Notes: a model not told the origin generated them from the letters alone. A stretch of 64,000 nt of DNA from Galbula dea (GCA_013399015.1 VWZX01005789.1:1373-65372), one strand, 5' to 3'. Shown: positions 49,701 to 58,000, counted from the stretch's first letter. Made by a program: numbers and translations.

Positions 49701-51606
49701 GATTTCTTTTCAGGACAAATGTGATTCTCAGGTTAGATGCAGTGTATGAGCCTCTCTTTTTAAAACGAAACAAAACCCCAAAAACCTGCAAAAACTATTG
49801 ACATTGCTCACAAATCTATGGAGAACAGAGAAGTGAACAGCACCCCTTTCAGACTGAGACTGCTGGGAAAACAGTGGACAACATTAAAAAGCAAACACAG
49901 TCATTTTATCTTTGGGAGAAATGCCTAGATTAAGCTTGCAGAGAGAGTAGCTGATAGTATACTATATTGCAGCTGCCAAAACACCAGTGAAGACAACAGA
50001 GCAGTCTCACCCCTCTGGCAGCTGGAGAGAAGACCTCAATGAAACTTATGGCTGGGATACTTATAAGCCAAATGCTGACATAAAAACCTCTGAATCTATA
50101 GCAGAGCCAATGGTAAAAAATTGCCAGAACAAACAGGATTTTGTCTCTCCACGGTGACCAGGTGGAGCAAGAATCTGATACTCTAGCCAAGGTGCTGGTG
50201 CTACATTTTACATTTGGGAGACCTTACTTCATCATTTGTATCTTCCTCTGGTAACTGGAGAGAGTCTTTCAGCTCATCCATAAGGAAAAATTTCAAGGTC
50301 TAGATCTAGGTATCAGTGGCACTCACATTTGTAACCTCTTTTTACTGAAGCTTGCAGTTAACAAACACACCCCAAAAATGTGAAGTCTAACTCAGTTGCC
50401 TATTCAGAGACACTTCATTGAAAATTTCAAAGAAATTCCATGGAACGCAAAGTAAGTTCTGAAACCTCCTTCAGTGAACTTCCCTTTCTGGAGTATTTTA
50501 GCATAGAATGTCTACATCCTTCACAAGCTGGAGACTCTGGCTTTATACTGCCTCTACCTTACACTCTGATTACACCTTTTCTATGATTTGTAGCTTTCTA
50601 AACTAAATAAATTAAGTTCTAGTCAATACTTTTATGGAAAACCTCCAAGAGAAACAGAAGATTTGTAAGAAATGGTGTCAATGATTCAATAGGTGTCACT
50701 GCTTCTGTTGAGTCAAAGGCAACCGGACACAGACTTTCAAAAGCAAAAAAAACCAAACCCCAAACTAGTAATTCAGTTATCTAACAGTACTGTCATGTTA
50801 AGTGTCTTATCAATAACTAGCACATTTATGTACACCAGAATGTGGACTTTATTTGTACTACAAAGTTCACAAATAAAGACAAGACTTCCCTAAAATTAAA
50901 AGATCTTTGCATAATCTACTCACCACTTTAAAAGACAGTTTTAGATAATCACTGGCAATACAGCGCTACGACACAGGTGATTGCATACGTTTTCTACAGT
51001 CACGCTAGTCAGCCGGCCTCCTACTTGCCTACTGAGTCAGCTTGACTGGACAACTCACAGTTGGAAAAAAAAAGCTACATTCACCACCAGAGCCGGCTCT
51101 CAGCATTGCAACAGACAGAAGCTGAGGAAGAGGAGGAGGTGAAGTGGGAGGTTTCTTCGCTATCCTCGCTAGCCTCAGATAGCACCAGTCATCTCCTGGG
51201 CCGGGATCGGCCCTGGTACTAGCCCAAAAGCTCCCAGAGCAGTTCGGACGCGGAGGAGCTGCTTTGTCACCCGGAAAGGCCCTCGCCCTGCAACGCTGGA
51301 AGCGTGAACTGCGGGCCTAGGCTCGTCTCCCGAGCCGCGCTCCACTCGGCCCCGGGCCCTAACCCCTGCTTGGCTACTCCAGCCTGACCCCCGCTGCCCG
51401 CCCCCTCTCCTAGCCCTTCAGCCCCCTCGGCTAACCCCGCTGCCCCTTACCTGCCGTATGCTGCTGGTTTCAGACACGGCGAACTCTTCCTTCTCTTTGG
51501 GAGTCTTCACCGTGACTTTGATGATACGCGGCTCGGCGGTGGACCCCTGAGTGGGGGAGTCTGGGCGGCTGCGGTCCCCCGCGGGACCCTCAGCACTATC
51601 CGACAT
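22583..51606 (-). CDS. UBQLN1: UBQLN1, ubiquilin-1, 11 coding exons, 584 aa
   Basis: Ubiquilin-1 is a cytosolic UBL-UBA shuttle that binds ubiquitylated or misfolded clients and the proteasome and also acts in autophagy and ERAD. Eleven GT-AG exons in descending order give 1755 nt, 584 aa plus TAG (human about 589). Order of parts: acidic or polar N-tail 1-26; ubiquitin-like domain about 28-102 ([16 protein letters not shown], then [16 protein letters not shown]); Ser/Thr-rich linker 104-135; Gly/Leu stretch; STI1-type Met/Asn-Pro repeats about 165-265; low-complexity linker 283-365 with [14 protein letters not shown]; second STI1 pair about 366-470; linker 478-515; UBA domain 535-582 with the MGF loop at 552-554. 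Start ATG at 51606 lies in GCCGCCATG context. The frame stays open upstream, but its first M-like codon is GTG, so 51606 is preferred. The PXX repeat of UBQLN2 is absent and exon content follows UBQLN1 throughout. Intron 1 is 13.2 kb. Confidence 0.97.
22739..24696 (-). other. UBQLN1: UBQLN1 intron 10
   Basis: 1958-bp intron between the linker exon and the UBA exon. It holds a 576-bp LTR (23280-23855). The rest is AT-rich DNA without recognised features. Confidence 0.8.
23280..23855 (-). mobile_element. Solo LTR in UBQLN1 intron 10, sense to UBQLN1
   Basis: On the minus strand it starts TGTAGTGGTTTTGCCCAGG and ends GTCCAAACCATCACA (576 bp). Flanks GTGTC and ATGTC form a 5-bp duplication with one mismatch. 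A TATAAATA box sits at 23737-23744 (minus), followed about 30 nt on by GCTCGCTCTCTTCC. The plus strand carries an 80-nt purine tract at 23480-23562. Ends, size, TSD and TATA position all fit an LTR; the family is not named. Confidence 0.78.
24697..24865 (-). CDS. UBQLN1: UBQLN1 coding exon 10
   Basis: 169 nt, residues 477-533. It encodes the [20 protein letters not shown] linker, then [19 protein letters not shown]. The end ANAS differs from the ANPQ/VNPQ-type end I recall for mammals. Acceptor TGCAG|, donor TCG|GTAAAG. Confidence 0.96.
24866..25182 (-). other. UBQLN1: UBQLN1 intron 9
   Basis: 317-bp intron, GT-AG, no repeat recognised. Confidence 0.85.
25183..25298 (-). CDS. UBQLN1: UBQLN1 coding exon 9
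   Basis: 116 nt, residues 439-476 plus two bases of Gly477. It encodes [20 protein letters not shown], then the [12 protein letters not shown] tail of the fourth STI1 repeat. Acceptor TTCTTAG|, donor CCAGG|GTAAGA. Confidence 0.97.
25535..25962 (+). mobile_element. CR1 LINE 3' end, young subfamily, in UBQLN1 intron 8
   Basis: Contains the GAGGAAAGGCTGAGGGAGCT RT-end block, the 3'UTR and the tail ATTCTGTGATTCTGTGTGAT. A 111-codon frame (25540-25875) remains open. Close by eye to the copies at 1 and 63115. 5' truncated at about 25535. Confidence 0.93.
26074..26615 (+). mobile_element. Solo LTR in UBQLN1 intron 8 (first of two)
   Basis: Begins TGCTGGTTTTGGGTGGGGTA and continues GTTAATTTTCTTCGTAGTAG, CAAAGGGATACTTCCTACCA, TTTGCTTTACCTATTAAACTG, a layout I recognise from abundant avian ERV LTRs. 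The expected TATAAA position reads TACAAA (26338-26343). ATTAAA (26502-26507) is the poly(A) signal. The last about 30 bp are diverged or lost. Confidence 0.85.
26724..27228 (+). mobile_element. Solo LTR in UBQLN1 intron 8 (second of two)
   Basis: 505 bp, from TGGGTTTGGCTGGGACAGAG to GGTTACATCACGGCA, on the same strand as the LTR about 110 bp upstream but of a different subfamily. TATAAA lies at 26962-26967 and ATTAAA at 27096-27101. No clear target duplication. Confidence 0.83.
28921..29004 (-). CDS. UBQLN1: UBQLN1 coding exon 8
   Basis: 84 nt, phase 0 at both ends, 28 residues (411-438): [20 protein letters not shown]... ending FLQQ. Skipping would remove part of the second STI1 region in frame; a skipped isoform at this position is known in the human gene. 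Confidence 0.96.
29005..30020 (-). other. UBQLN1: UBQLN1 intron 7
   Basis: 1016 bp. It includes a G/T-rich low-complexity stretch at about 29165-29285. No mobile element recognised. Confidence 0.8.
30021..30163 (-). CDS. UBQLN1: UBQLN1 coding exon 7
   Basis: 143 nt, residues 363-410: [20 protein letters not shown]... through SQNPDLAVQ, the third STI1-like repeat. The acceptor AAG|CTGG completes a split Ala codon. The donor is CAG|GTAAAT. Confidence 0.97.
30164..30646 (-). other. UBQLN1: UBQLN1 intron 6
   Basis: 483 bp, GT-AG, no feature recognised. Confidence 0.85.
30647..30887 (-). CDS. UBQLN1: UBQLN1 coding exon 6 (central linker)
   Basis: 241 nt, residues 283-362 plus one base. It begins [12 protein letters not shown] and carries the [11 protein letters not shown] motif, then a Ser/Thr/Gly low-complexity stretch of about 40 residues before PNLGPGLG. 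Acceptor GTAG|TTTGG, donor GGAG|GTGTGT. Confidence 0.96.
30888..31525 (-). other. UBQLN1: UBQLN1 intron 5
   Basis: 638 bp, GT-AG, no feature recognised. Confidence 0.85.
31526..31684 (-). CDS. UBQLN1: UBQLN1 coding exon 5
   Basis: 159 nt, phase 0 at both ends, residues 230-282. It encodes [20 protein letters not shown] followed by the [18 protein letters not shown] block, among the most conserved parts of ubiquilins. Acceptor TCTAG|, donor CAG|GTGAGA. Confidence 0.97.
31685..32486 (-). other. UBQLN1: UBQLN1 intron 4
   Basis: 802 bp, GT-AG, no feature recognised. Confidence 0.85.
32487..32749 (-). CDS. UBQLN1: UBQLN1 coding exon 4 (first STI1 pair)
   Basis: 263 nt, residues 142-229. Acceptor AAAG|GTGGCC, donor ACAG|GTATGT. 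After a Gly/Leu run ([12 protein letters not shown]), it carries the Met-rich STI1 repeats with NPEMM, NPFVQ, NPDLM, NPQMQ, NPEIS and NPDIM steps that bind hydrophobic client segments. Confidence 0.97.
32750..33928 (-). other. UBQLN1: UBQLN1 intron 3
   Basis: 1179 bp, GT-AG, no repeat recognised. Confidence 0.85.
33929..34044 (-). CDS. UBQLN1: UBQLN1 coding exon 3 (Ser/Thr linker)
   Basis: 116 nt, completing codon 103 and running to residue 141 plus one base. The acceptor follows an oligo-T tract (TTTTTAG|) and the donor is TTGG|GTAAGA. It encodes the disordered RSQDHPAQQ...NPFNL linker, rich in Ser and Thr, which varies fast between species. Confidence 0.94.
34045..38135 (-). other. UBQLN1: UBQLN1 intron 2
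   Basis: 4091 bp, apparently free of CR1 and LTR copies, unlike introns 1, 8 and 10. It contains a small tandem duplication of 18 bp (34823-34840 and 34841-34858). Confidence 0.8.
34823..34858. repeat. 18-bp tandem duplication
   Basis: Two adjacent copies of AATTGTAGAATTATTAYG that differ at one base. Confidence 0.85.
38136..38287 (-). CDS. UBQLN1: UBQLN1 coding exon 2
   Basis: 152 nt, residues 53-102 plus two bases of codon 103. The acceptor is TTTAG| and the donor CAG|GTAACC. It holds the remainder of the ubiquitin-like fold: [19 protein letters not shown] and the C-terminal HLVIKTQN strand. Confidence 0.96.
39480..39905 (+). mobile_element. LTR, 3' part (same family as 55405)
   Basis: Matches the 3' portion of the 55405 LTR: CTGCACTTCAATAGCCAGCA, CATCCAGTACCAGGATCCAG, GCCTTCTGCCACAGTATCAG, then ACCATTAAAGTAGTTTTAGT and a CTCAACA end. 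The U3 part is missing. Confidence 0.85.
40259..40318 (-). mobile_element. CR1 LINE 3' tip
   Basis: About 60 bp of reversed CR1 end: CATCACAGAATGTGAGGGGT, GGAAGGGACCTCGAAAGATC, TAGTCCAACA. Confidence 0.85.
40621..41140 (-). mobile_element. CR1 LINE, minus-strand 3' portion
   Basis: Reversed CR1 from TAGAATCACAGAATATCTCT through CCATTTCCTCATGTCCTGTC to CTTGTCCTCCTCTACACACT. Decayed, with no long frame. Confidence 0.87.
41300..41895 (+). mobile_element. Candidate LTR with tandem CCAAT-bearing repeats and TATA box
   Basis: A block with LTR-like architecture. Three near-40-bp tandem units (41638-41677, 41678-41716, 41717-41756) and a partial fourth are followed by TATAAAT at 41786-41792 and an R/U5-like stretch. 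Units 1 and 3 contain ATTGGTCAGT, an inverted CCAAT box. The ends and target duplication are unresolved, so limits are approximate. No retroviral internal sequence is present. Confidence 0.5.
41638..41784 (+). repeat. 40-bp tandem repeat, about 3.7 units
   Basis: Units of 40, 39, 40 and about 28 bp share GTGTYASTTRCTRATT at the start and CTTTSTRTATGAAR-like ends. They lie just upstream of a TATA box. Confidence 0.85.
45268..45455 (+). mobile_element. CR1 LINE 3' fragment
   Basis: TTGGAATAGGCTGCCCAGGG, CATCCCTGGAGGTTTTTAAG, TTGGACTGGATGATCTTGAG and an ATTCTGTCATT-type tail. Same subfamily as the copy at 56118. Confidence 0.9.
45684..46090 (-). mobile_element. CR1 LINE 3' portion facing the preceding CR1
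   Basis: Reversed CR1: TAGAATCACAGAATTGTCAG, AACCCCCCTGTCTGGCAGGA, CAAGCCTTGTCTTAAAAGCT, ending near GTTAAGCTTCTCATTCACCA. Same subfamily as 53209, with an internal deletion relative to it. Confidence 0.9.
46091..51099 (-). other. Unique part of UBQLN1 intron 1
   Basis: About 5 kb of AT-rich sequence. I recognise no exon or repeat family with confidence. A weak LTR-like promoter arrangement at 49930-50220 is noted separately. Confidence 0.5.
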
Positions 51607-51850
51607 GGCGGCGACTGGGGTAGCGTAGACCTGGCCAGCAACGGGCGGGCGGCTCCCAACAGCTCCAGGCAAGTCCTCCCCGCAGCTCGACACCCGCTAC
51701 ACCCGCGCCCACAGCTGCTGGCGGAAACAGCCCGCTCGGCCGCGGCGCACTCCGATGATGTCAGACACCGGGGAAGTTACTAGAAAGGGGAGCTGCCTGC
51801 GCAGGCTGGGGCGTCCTGTTTGCGCGCATGCGCAGTTCGCCGCACAGCGC
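51100..51850 (-). promoter_or_regulatory. UBQLN1: UBQLN1 CpG-island promoter with NRF1, CRE-like and ETS-like sites
   Basis: A sharp GC/CpG-rich block surrounds exon 1. Upstream of the start lie CGCGCATGCGCA (51823-51834), which fits the NRF1 consensus YGCGCAYGCGCR, and TGATGTCA (51756-51763), a CRE/ATF-like octamer, with CCGGGGAAGT close by. No TATA box is seen. NRF1 and ETS/ATF sites are usual for housekeeping promoters. Binding itself is inferred. Confidence 0.75.
51451..51606 (-). CDS. UBQLN1: UBQLN1 coding exon 1
   Basis: 156 nt, residues 1-52, phase 0 at its end, donor CAG|GTAAGG. It encodes the variable N-tail and the first beta strands of the ubiquitin-like domain ([15 protein letters not shown]). 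The exon lies inside the CpG island. Confidence 0.96.
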
Positions 51851-53208
51851 CTGGCAGCTGTTTCTGGTAAAGCTGGCGCGGATTACCTTCATCGGTTTCT
51901 CATTCGCAAGAGCATGATACAGACTGTTTCCGAGACGTCTTCAGTTGGGTGTTTTTTCCATGGGCAGTTGACTTAAAACAATGCGAAGTCACCTAAATTG
52001 GCTTGAAACAAACAAACTGAAACTGAACTTGCGGTGACCAGGGAGTATTTTGCAACAAAATGGAAATAATGACTGAACCACATCAAGAATATCAGTAAAA
52101 GGATTTGGAGAATTTTGGCTAAGCTTTTTAACTGAAGTTAGCGATGCATTAGACAAGCTGTCAGGTAGTCTAATGACAGTAAAGCTTAAATGTAAGAGCT
52201 ACAAAGTTTTGCAATAAACAACACATAACTATTTCTGAATCTATATTCTCTGATTTTTTCTTAATATAAAATGGAAGAGTACCAACTTCTACTTCAATAT
52301 GACCTTAAAAAGGAAGTTTCCCATTCCTGATTTGCCAGAATAAAGATATAAATACTTCATTTTTAGACACAGCTGAAAGGGTTACATAAAAAAAGTTGCA
52401 TGGTAAAGTGTAATTGGATATACAGCAGTTGTCTTCTGCTGTGGCCAGGGGGCTCGCTGTATGGATACTCTGCCTTTGGTATAGCAAACCACAAGCACAA
52501 TGCCTTGTTAGACCAAATCAAAGAGCAACATCTGGCAACTTTCTCTGGTTGTCTAAATAATAAAACTCTCAGAGTTTAAGGTATCTGAAAGAAGCATTCC
52601 TTTAATGGTGCCAGGGATATGGGGGATCTCTCCTCCTAAGACACATGCACCCCACCAAATACAGACCATTATTTTATAGGTACAACTTGCTACATATTTA
52701 GTAGATTTCTTATAACTCATCTACATATTCCTATCTTTTCCTAGGACTCATTTGATAGTCTAATGTCCTTAGCACTTGAACACTTACTCTACTTCCTGGT
52801 CTCTGGTGGTCATTACTTCATTTTCTTCCCCTCACGTCATTATTCAGTAACACAATGAAAATGAAGATTCATTCCTTCGTCTTTTCTCTCCTCATGACAC
52901 CTCTGCAATCCATAGAGTCAAATGTTTCATTCTAACGTAACGTTTTAGCAAGCCAAGATCCCCTGATCTGTTTGCTATAGTTACACGAGGCAAAACCCCT
53001 TCAGGTATTAGAAAGCTAAGTCAGCATAATCTGAGGCACTCGAACAACATAGCCGGTGTTTTCAGTTCTTGTTTTTTCTAGTATTTACCCTGCATGTTAT
53101 AAAATCCCTGATTCTAACCCAAATGTCAAGTTAATTGGCTGAACTAAACTAATACACTCTATCATATGTAGTTTAACAAATTCTTAAGCCTATTGATTAT
53201 CCATCATA
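51851..53208. other. Intergenic, UBQLN1 upstream flank
   Basis: AT-rich DNA between the UBQLN1 CpG island and a CR1. Nothing recognised. The GKAP1 3' end lies about 6 kb further on. Confidence 0.6.
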
Positions 53209-54710
53209 CAATCACAGAATTGCTGGAGTTGGAAAGGACCTTAAAGATCACCTAGTTCCAACCCCCCTGCCTGGCAGGGACATCATCCATTAGATCAGGT
53301 TGCCCAGGGCCCCATCAAGCCTTGTCTTAAAAGCTTCCAGGGATGAGGCTTCTACAACCTCTCTGGGCAACCTGTTCCACTGTCTCACCACCCTCATGCA
53401 AAGAACTTCCTCCTAATATCCAGCCTAAATCTACCCTCCTCTAGTTTGCATCCATTTCCCCTACTCCTATCACTACCTGACCTCCTAAAAAGTCCCTCAC
53501 CAGCTTTCTTGTAGGCCCCCTTCAAATACTGGAAGGCCACAAGAAGGTCCTCTAGGAGCATTCTCCTCTGCAGACTGAACAACCCCAATTCTTCCAGTCT
53601 GTCCTCGTAGAAGAGGTGCTCCAGTCCTCTGATCATTCTCGTGGCCCTTCTCTGGACCCGCTCCAGCACCCCCATATCCCTCTTGTAATAGGGGCTCCAG
53701 AACTAGACGCAATATTCCAGGTGGGGTCTCACGAGACCAGAGTAGAGGAGGAGAATCACATCCCTTGACCTGCTGGCTGCACTCCTCTTGATGCAGCCCA
53801 GGATGCAGTTGGCCTTCTGGGCTGCAAGTGCACACTGGTGGCTCATGTTCATCTTCTCATCCACAAGCACACCCAAGTCTCTTTCCGCAGGACTGCTCTC
53901 AATATAATCTCTGCCCAGCCTATATCAGTGCTTTGGATTGCCCCGACCCAGATGTAGGACCTTGCACTTGGTCTTGTTGAACTTCATGAGGTTGGCATGG
54001 GCCCACCTCTCCAGCCTGTCCACGTCCCTCTGGATGGCATCCCTCCCCTCCAGCGTGTCAACCATACCAGACAGCTTGGTGTCGTTGGCAAACTTGCTGA
54101 GGGAGCACTCGATGCCACTGTCCATGTCTCTGACAGGGATGTTGAACAAGACTGGTCCCAGTACTGATCCTTGAGGGACTCCACTTGTCACTGGCCTCCA
54201 CATGGACATGGATCCATTGACAGCCACTCTTTGGGTGCAGCTGTCAAGCCAGTTCTTTAACCACCAAGTGGTCCATCCATCAAACCCATATTCCACTAGC
54301 TTGGAGACCAGGATGTTGTGCGGGACAGTGTCGAAGGCTCTGCTCAGGTCCAGGTAAATGACATCTCTTCCCCTGTCTATTGATGTTGTGACCCTTTCAC
54401 AGAAGGCCACCAGATTTGTCAGGCATGATTTTCCATTTGTGAAACCATGATGATTTTACCCAATCACCTCTTCATTAATCTTCTGCCTCAGGAGTGCCCC
54501 CGGGAGGATCTGCTCCATGTCTTACCAGTCATGGAGGTGAGACTGACTGGTCTATAGTCCTCTGGATGATCCTTCTTTCCCTTTTTAAAACTGGGGGTTA
54601 TGTTTCGTGTTTTTTAGTCAGTGGGGACTTCACCAGACTGCCATGACTTTTGGAATACAATAGAGAGTGGTTTGGCAACATCATCTGCCAATTCCCGCAG
54701 TTCATTAAGT
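53209..54710 (-). mobile_element. CR1 LINE, 1.5-kb minus-strand copy with RT fragment
   Basis: Reads, in minus orientation, from RT palm to 3' tail (CAATCACAGAATTGCTGGAG on plus). The frame 53925-54410 encodes 161 aa of CR1 reverse transcriptase with VIYLDLSRAFDTVPH (motif A) and SGVPQGSVLGP (motif B). The catalytic FADD motif reads FAND, so a metal-binding Asp is lost. The RT frame is further broken between 53835 and 53925. Confidence 0.93.
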
Positions 54711-55175
54711 TCCCAAACTTTGCACAAGAAGCTGGGTGGGGCCTTACGCAGGACACCCACCCAAACCAGCCAATGGGTTATTCTATACCATACTGACACC
54801 ATCCCCATTATATAAGGGAGAGCAGAGGGGCCTGAGGGAGCCTACATATAAATATAAATATAAATATATATATATATATGTATCTAAAAGGGAGCCAGAC
54901 CTGGGTGCTGGCTGGCACAGTCAAAGTAGTATTTTTTGGGCAGTTTGCTTTGCGTGTATGTTGGGTGAGGGGCTTGTTGATACACTACTTTATTACTTTC
55001 CTTGTTAATCCTATTGTTTCTCTGTTGTCTGTCTTATTCTGTACAATTTTCCTTACCTCAACCCACAGGGTTTGCTATTTTCACTCTCAGTTCTCCTTCT
55101 CCTCCCACTAGGGGCAGGGGACAGACACGGTGCAAGGGGCTTTTGTGGGGCTTGGCTGACAGCTAGGTGTAACCA
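54711..55175 (+). mobile_element. LTR, 5' truncated
   Basis: Parallels the 26724 LTR: GCACAAGAAGCTGGGTGGGG, CCAATGGGTTATTCTATACC, then TATATAAG (54809-54816), and a closing TTGGCTGACAGCTAGGTGTA. The 5' part of U3 is missing where it abuts the CR1. An (AAATAT)n/(AT)n microsatellite (about 54846-54880) lies inside. Confidence 0.7.
54846..54880. repeat. AT-rich microsatellite
   Basis: (ATAAAT)n followed by (AT)n, about 35 bp, within the LTR just 3' of its TATA box. Confidence 0.85.
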
Positions 55176-55404
55176 GCTTATTTCAAAGCAAGTAGGACAG
55201 GTGCAGAGTAACACTGAAGCTTTGTACAGGAAGTCAGAAGAATGCTGAAACTGGCTATTATCAAGTTAAACGCACCCACTCTAAAATGACTCACTGTTGA
55301 AAAGTAACAGTTAGACAATTTTCAGAAGAAAGTGTACTGGGACCATCCCTCCCAAAACAGGCTGAAACAGCTCTAAAAACTTTTATAAGAAGATACAATA
55401 TATC
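55176..55404. other. Short spacer between two LTRs
   Basis: Unique AT-rich DNA, no feature recognised. Confidence 0.5.
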
Positions 55405-56093
55405 TGTCTGGTTTGAGTTAGATTTTACTTTTCAGTTGAAGGTCATCTGAGAAACTGCACTTTTTGAAACTAAGAATGTTTTTGCAGACAATGCCTGCTT
55501 CTAGCAGTGATAAGACCTTATGTTTAGATTTACTACAAAGGATTGGTATGCAAAGGTCATTGCTAAATCTTCTATCTCACATTGGAGGTGCAGAATAAAA
55601 GCTGCACCTGCAGGGAGAAGCGGACAGTACAGGTGACCCTAAACTGACCAACCAAGTATTCTACTCCATATATGCCATAGTCGATATAAAACTGCTGGTC
55701 AGTTCCTCCCCTCTTCCCTTTTTCTTTTCTTGCACTTCAATGGTTGGCATCTGAGGAGAACTCTGTTCTGCCCTCAATCTTGATCCGTAAGTTCCTTCAT
55801 CCAGTACCAGGATCCAGCCCACAAGCCTGGTTCCCATCTGCTGCTGACGCCTTCTGCCACAGCATCAGTGGTTACGTAGTTACTATCAAGGTGGGGTTGT
55901 GTTTGGTATTGGGTTTTGTACATGTTTGAACATATTTCATTTATTATTATCATTAAAGTAGTTTTAGTTTTCCAATCCACAAGTGTCTCTTTCTCTCTTA
56001 TCCCCTTGCCCTTCTTGTGGGTGGGGGGGGAAAAGGGAGTAATAAGGATTGTCTGTCACTCGTTGGTGGTCAGCCCAGCCTTGACCCTCGACA
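55405..56093 (+). mobile_element. Solo LTR, near-complete, with TATC target duplication
   Basis: 689 bp, from TGTCTGGTTTGAGTTAG to ACCCTCGACA. Flanks ATATC and CTATC share 4 of 5 bases. TATAAA at 55685-55690 is preceded by CATAGTCGA, as in the LTR at 1930. An ATTAAA lies in ATCATTAAAGTAGTTTTAG (about 55953). No internal retroviral genes adjoin. Confidence 0.87.
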
Positions 56094-56117
56094 CTATCTT
56101 TTCCAGAAGGACATTTT

Positions 56118-56292
56118 GGTGCAGTATTGGAATAGGCTGCCCAGGAAAGTGGTGGAGTCATCATCCCTGGAGGTTTTCAAAAAACAGGTAGATGTGGCAC
56201 TTCGGGGGATGGTTTAGGGATAACAGTAGTGTAGGGCTATTGGATGGTCTTGAAGGTCCTTTCCAACTGTGATGGTTCTATGATTCTATGAT
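56118..56292 (+). mobile_element. CR1 LINE 3' fragment
   Basis: TATTGGAATAGGCTGCCCAG, CATCCCTGGAGGTTTTCAAA, then TTCTATGATTCTATGATT at its end. Confidence 0.9.
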
Positions 56293-57237
56293 TAAAAAAA
56301 ATGAGTAAAAGCAACATAATGGAGAACAAACCAGCTGGCAGAAGAATTTCTGTGTAATATACAACAGACAGGTTAATATACCAAGTAGAGCATTAAGCAG
56401 TGAACAAGTAAAAGAGTTTGTTGAACAATGACAACGGTATTCAGCAATGCACAAATTAGAAATGTGTGCCTACTTATTCCGCATTTAAACACAGAAAGAA
56501 CTTTTCTATGAATACATTAAACACACACTTTTAAAACTTTTTTTCATGTTATTATAATTCTTTATGTTGCTAATCAGCAAGCATTATACAAATTAATTTT
56601 AATTTATATCAAACTCAATAGTGCAAGAAACACCACAGTGTATGGGATGGCAGGGGGAGACTTTGCTGAAAATCCTGAAAGAAAACAAAAACAAAACAAA
56701 AAAAGCGTGCCTGGTTTCAAATACAGACAGATGGGAAAATTAGAACTTAAGAGGAAGACAAATTTATAGGATAGCAGGTAACTAATTTTTGATTTTGGCT
56801 TCTAGACAGCCGAAGCAACAGAATATTTATTCTCTCTAAACATAATTTAGCAATCTAATAACACCTTGAAACAGACCGATTAGATTTTGGGAAAAGGTAT
56901 ATATTCATGATTCCTACTTCAAAGTTGCTTACAAATACAAACATGTTGGAAAATGTCACATCTAAAGTTACAGACACCATTGATTTTATTAGAAAAAAAG
57001 TCCTGGTCTTGTTCTGATAAATATTTTCTATGTAGTAACAGATAATGAAAAAACATACCACCTCCCAAATAAAAGGGGTTTGGTCTGAATCAGGTGAGTA
57101 ACAAGACAGATTACTTTGTTCTAGCCAGTCATGTTTCAAGTGTAGTTACAAGTGGTCACAGGGTTCAGAGGTACGAAAAAGTGGTATTGGTCCTGGCCTG
57201 AAGATGTGGGTGGTATTTGGAAAATACTTTTTTACTG
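56293..57237. other. Intergenic, nothing recognised
   Basis: AT-rich DNA between two CR1 fragments, downstream of GKAP1. Confidence 0.55.
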
Positions 57238-57775
57238 CACCTTCTCTTGTTGCTACAGACCCTAGTAAAAAGTCTCTCTCTTTCTTGTAAGCCCCCTTTG
57301 TGTACTGAAAGGCCACAATAAAGTCTCTCCAGAGTATTCTAGTGGCTGAACAACCTCAGTTCTCTCAGCCTTTCTTCATAGGAGATGTGTTCCATCTCTC
57401 TGATCATTTTCTTGACCCTCATCTGGACTCAATCCAACAGGTCCCTGTGTCTGTCCTGTGCAGAGGACTCCAGAGCTGAACACAATACTTCAGGTAGGGT
57501 CTCACCAGAGTGGGATAGAGGGTTAGAATCACCTCCCTTGACCTGCTGGGCATGCTTCTTTTGATGAAGCCCAGGATACATTTGGCTCTCTGACAACACA
57601 CATTGTCAGCTCATGCTGAGCTTTTCATCCACCAGCACCTGCAAGTACTTCTCTGCAGGGCTGCCCTCAATGCCATCATCCTGAGCCCATATTGATACTG
57701 TGGATTTCCCCAAACCAGGTGCAGCATCTTGCACTTGGCGTTGTTGAACCTCACCATGTCCTATGTCCTACACAG
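57238..57775 (-). mobile_element. CR1 LINE, internal RT-end portion
   Basis: Reversed RT C-terminal segment: TTTCTTGTAAGCCCCCTTTG, GTAGGGTCTCACCAGAGTGG, CTTGACCTGCTGGGCATGCT, CTTGCACTTGGCGTTGTTGA. Both the 3' tail and the main RT core are missing. Confidence 0.87.
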
Positions 57776-58000
57776 GGAGAGGAAATAATTACTGTTGACT
57801 CCTTTTTTCTTTTAAACAAGATCTGGATTCAGCAACAGCAAGGTGCTTTTGCATATGAGCAGTCTCATTTTCAGTTCTGACTAGGTGAAACTTTGACCAT
57901 TTGCATACCAATGTGTTGGAATATTGATAATCATTAAATGAAATATAATTGAGAAATTCTGTGAAAGAAAGAATTCAAACATAGAAATTCAAGAGTAAAT

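Larger units (their letters stand above)
38288..51450 (-). other. UBQLN1: UBQLN1 intron 1
   Basis: 13.2-kb first intron splitting the ubiquitin-like domain. Mobile elements cluster in 39480-41895 and 45268-46090. 46.1-51.1 kb is unique AT-rich DNA in which I recognise nothing certain. Confidence 0.8.

Noticed and set aside
54711..56093. LTRs at 54711 and 55405 as a provirus pair
   Set aside because: They belong to different LTR families, and the 230-bp interval is unrelated to retroviral genes.
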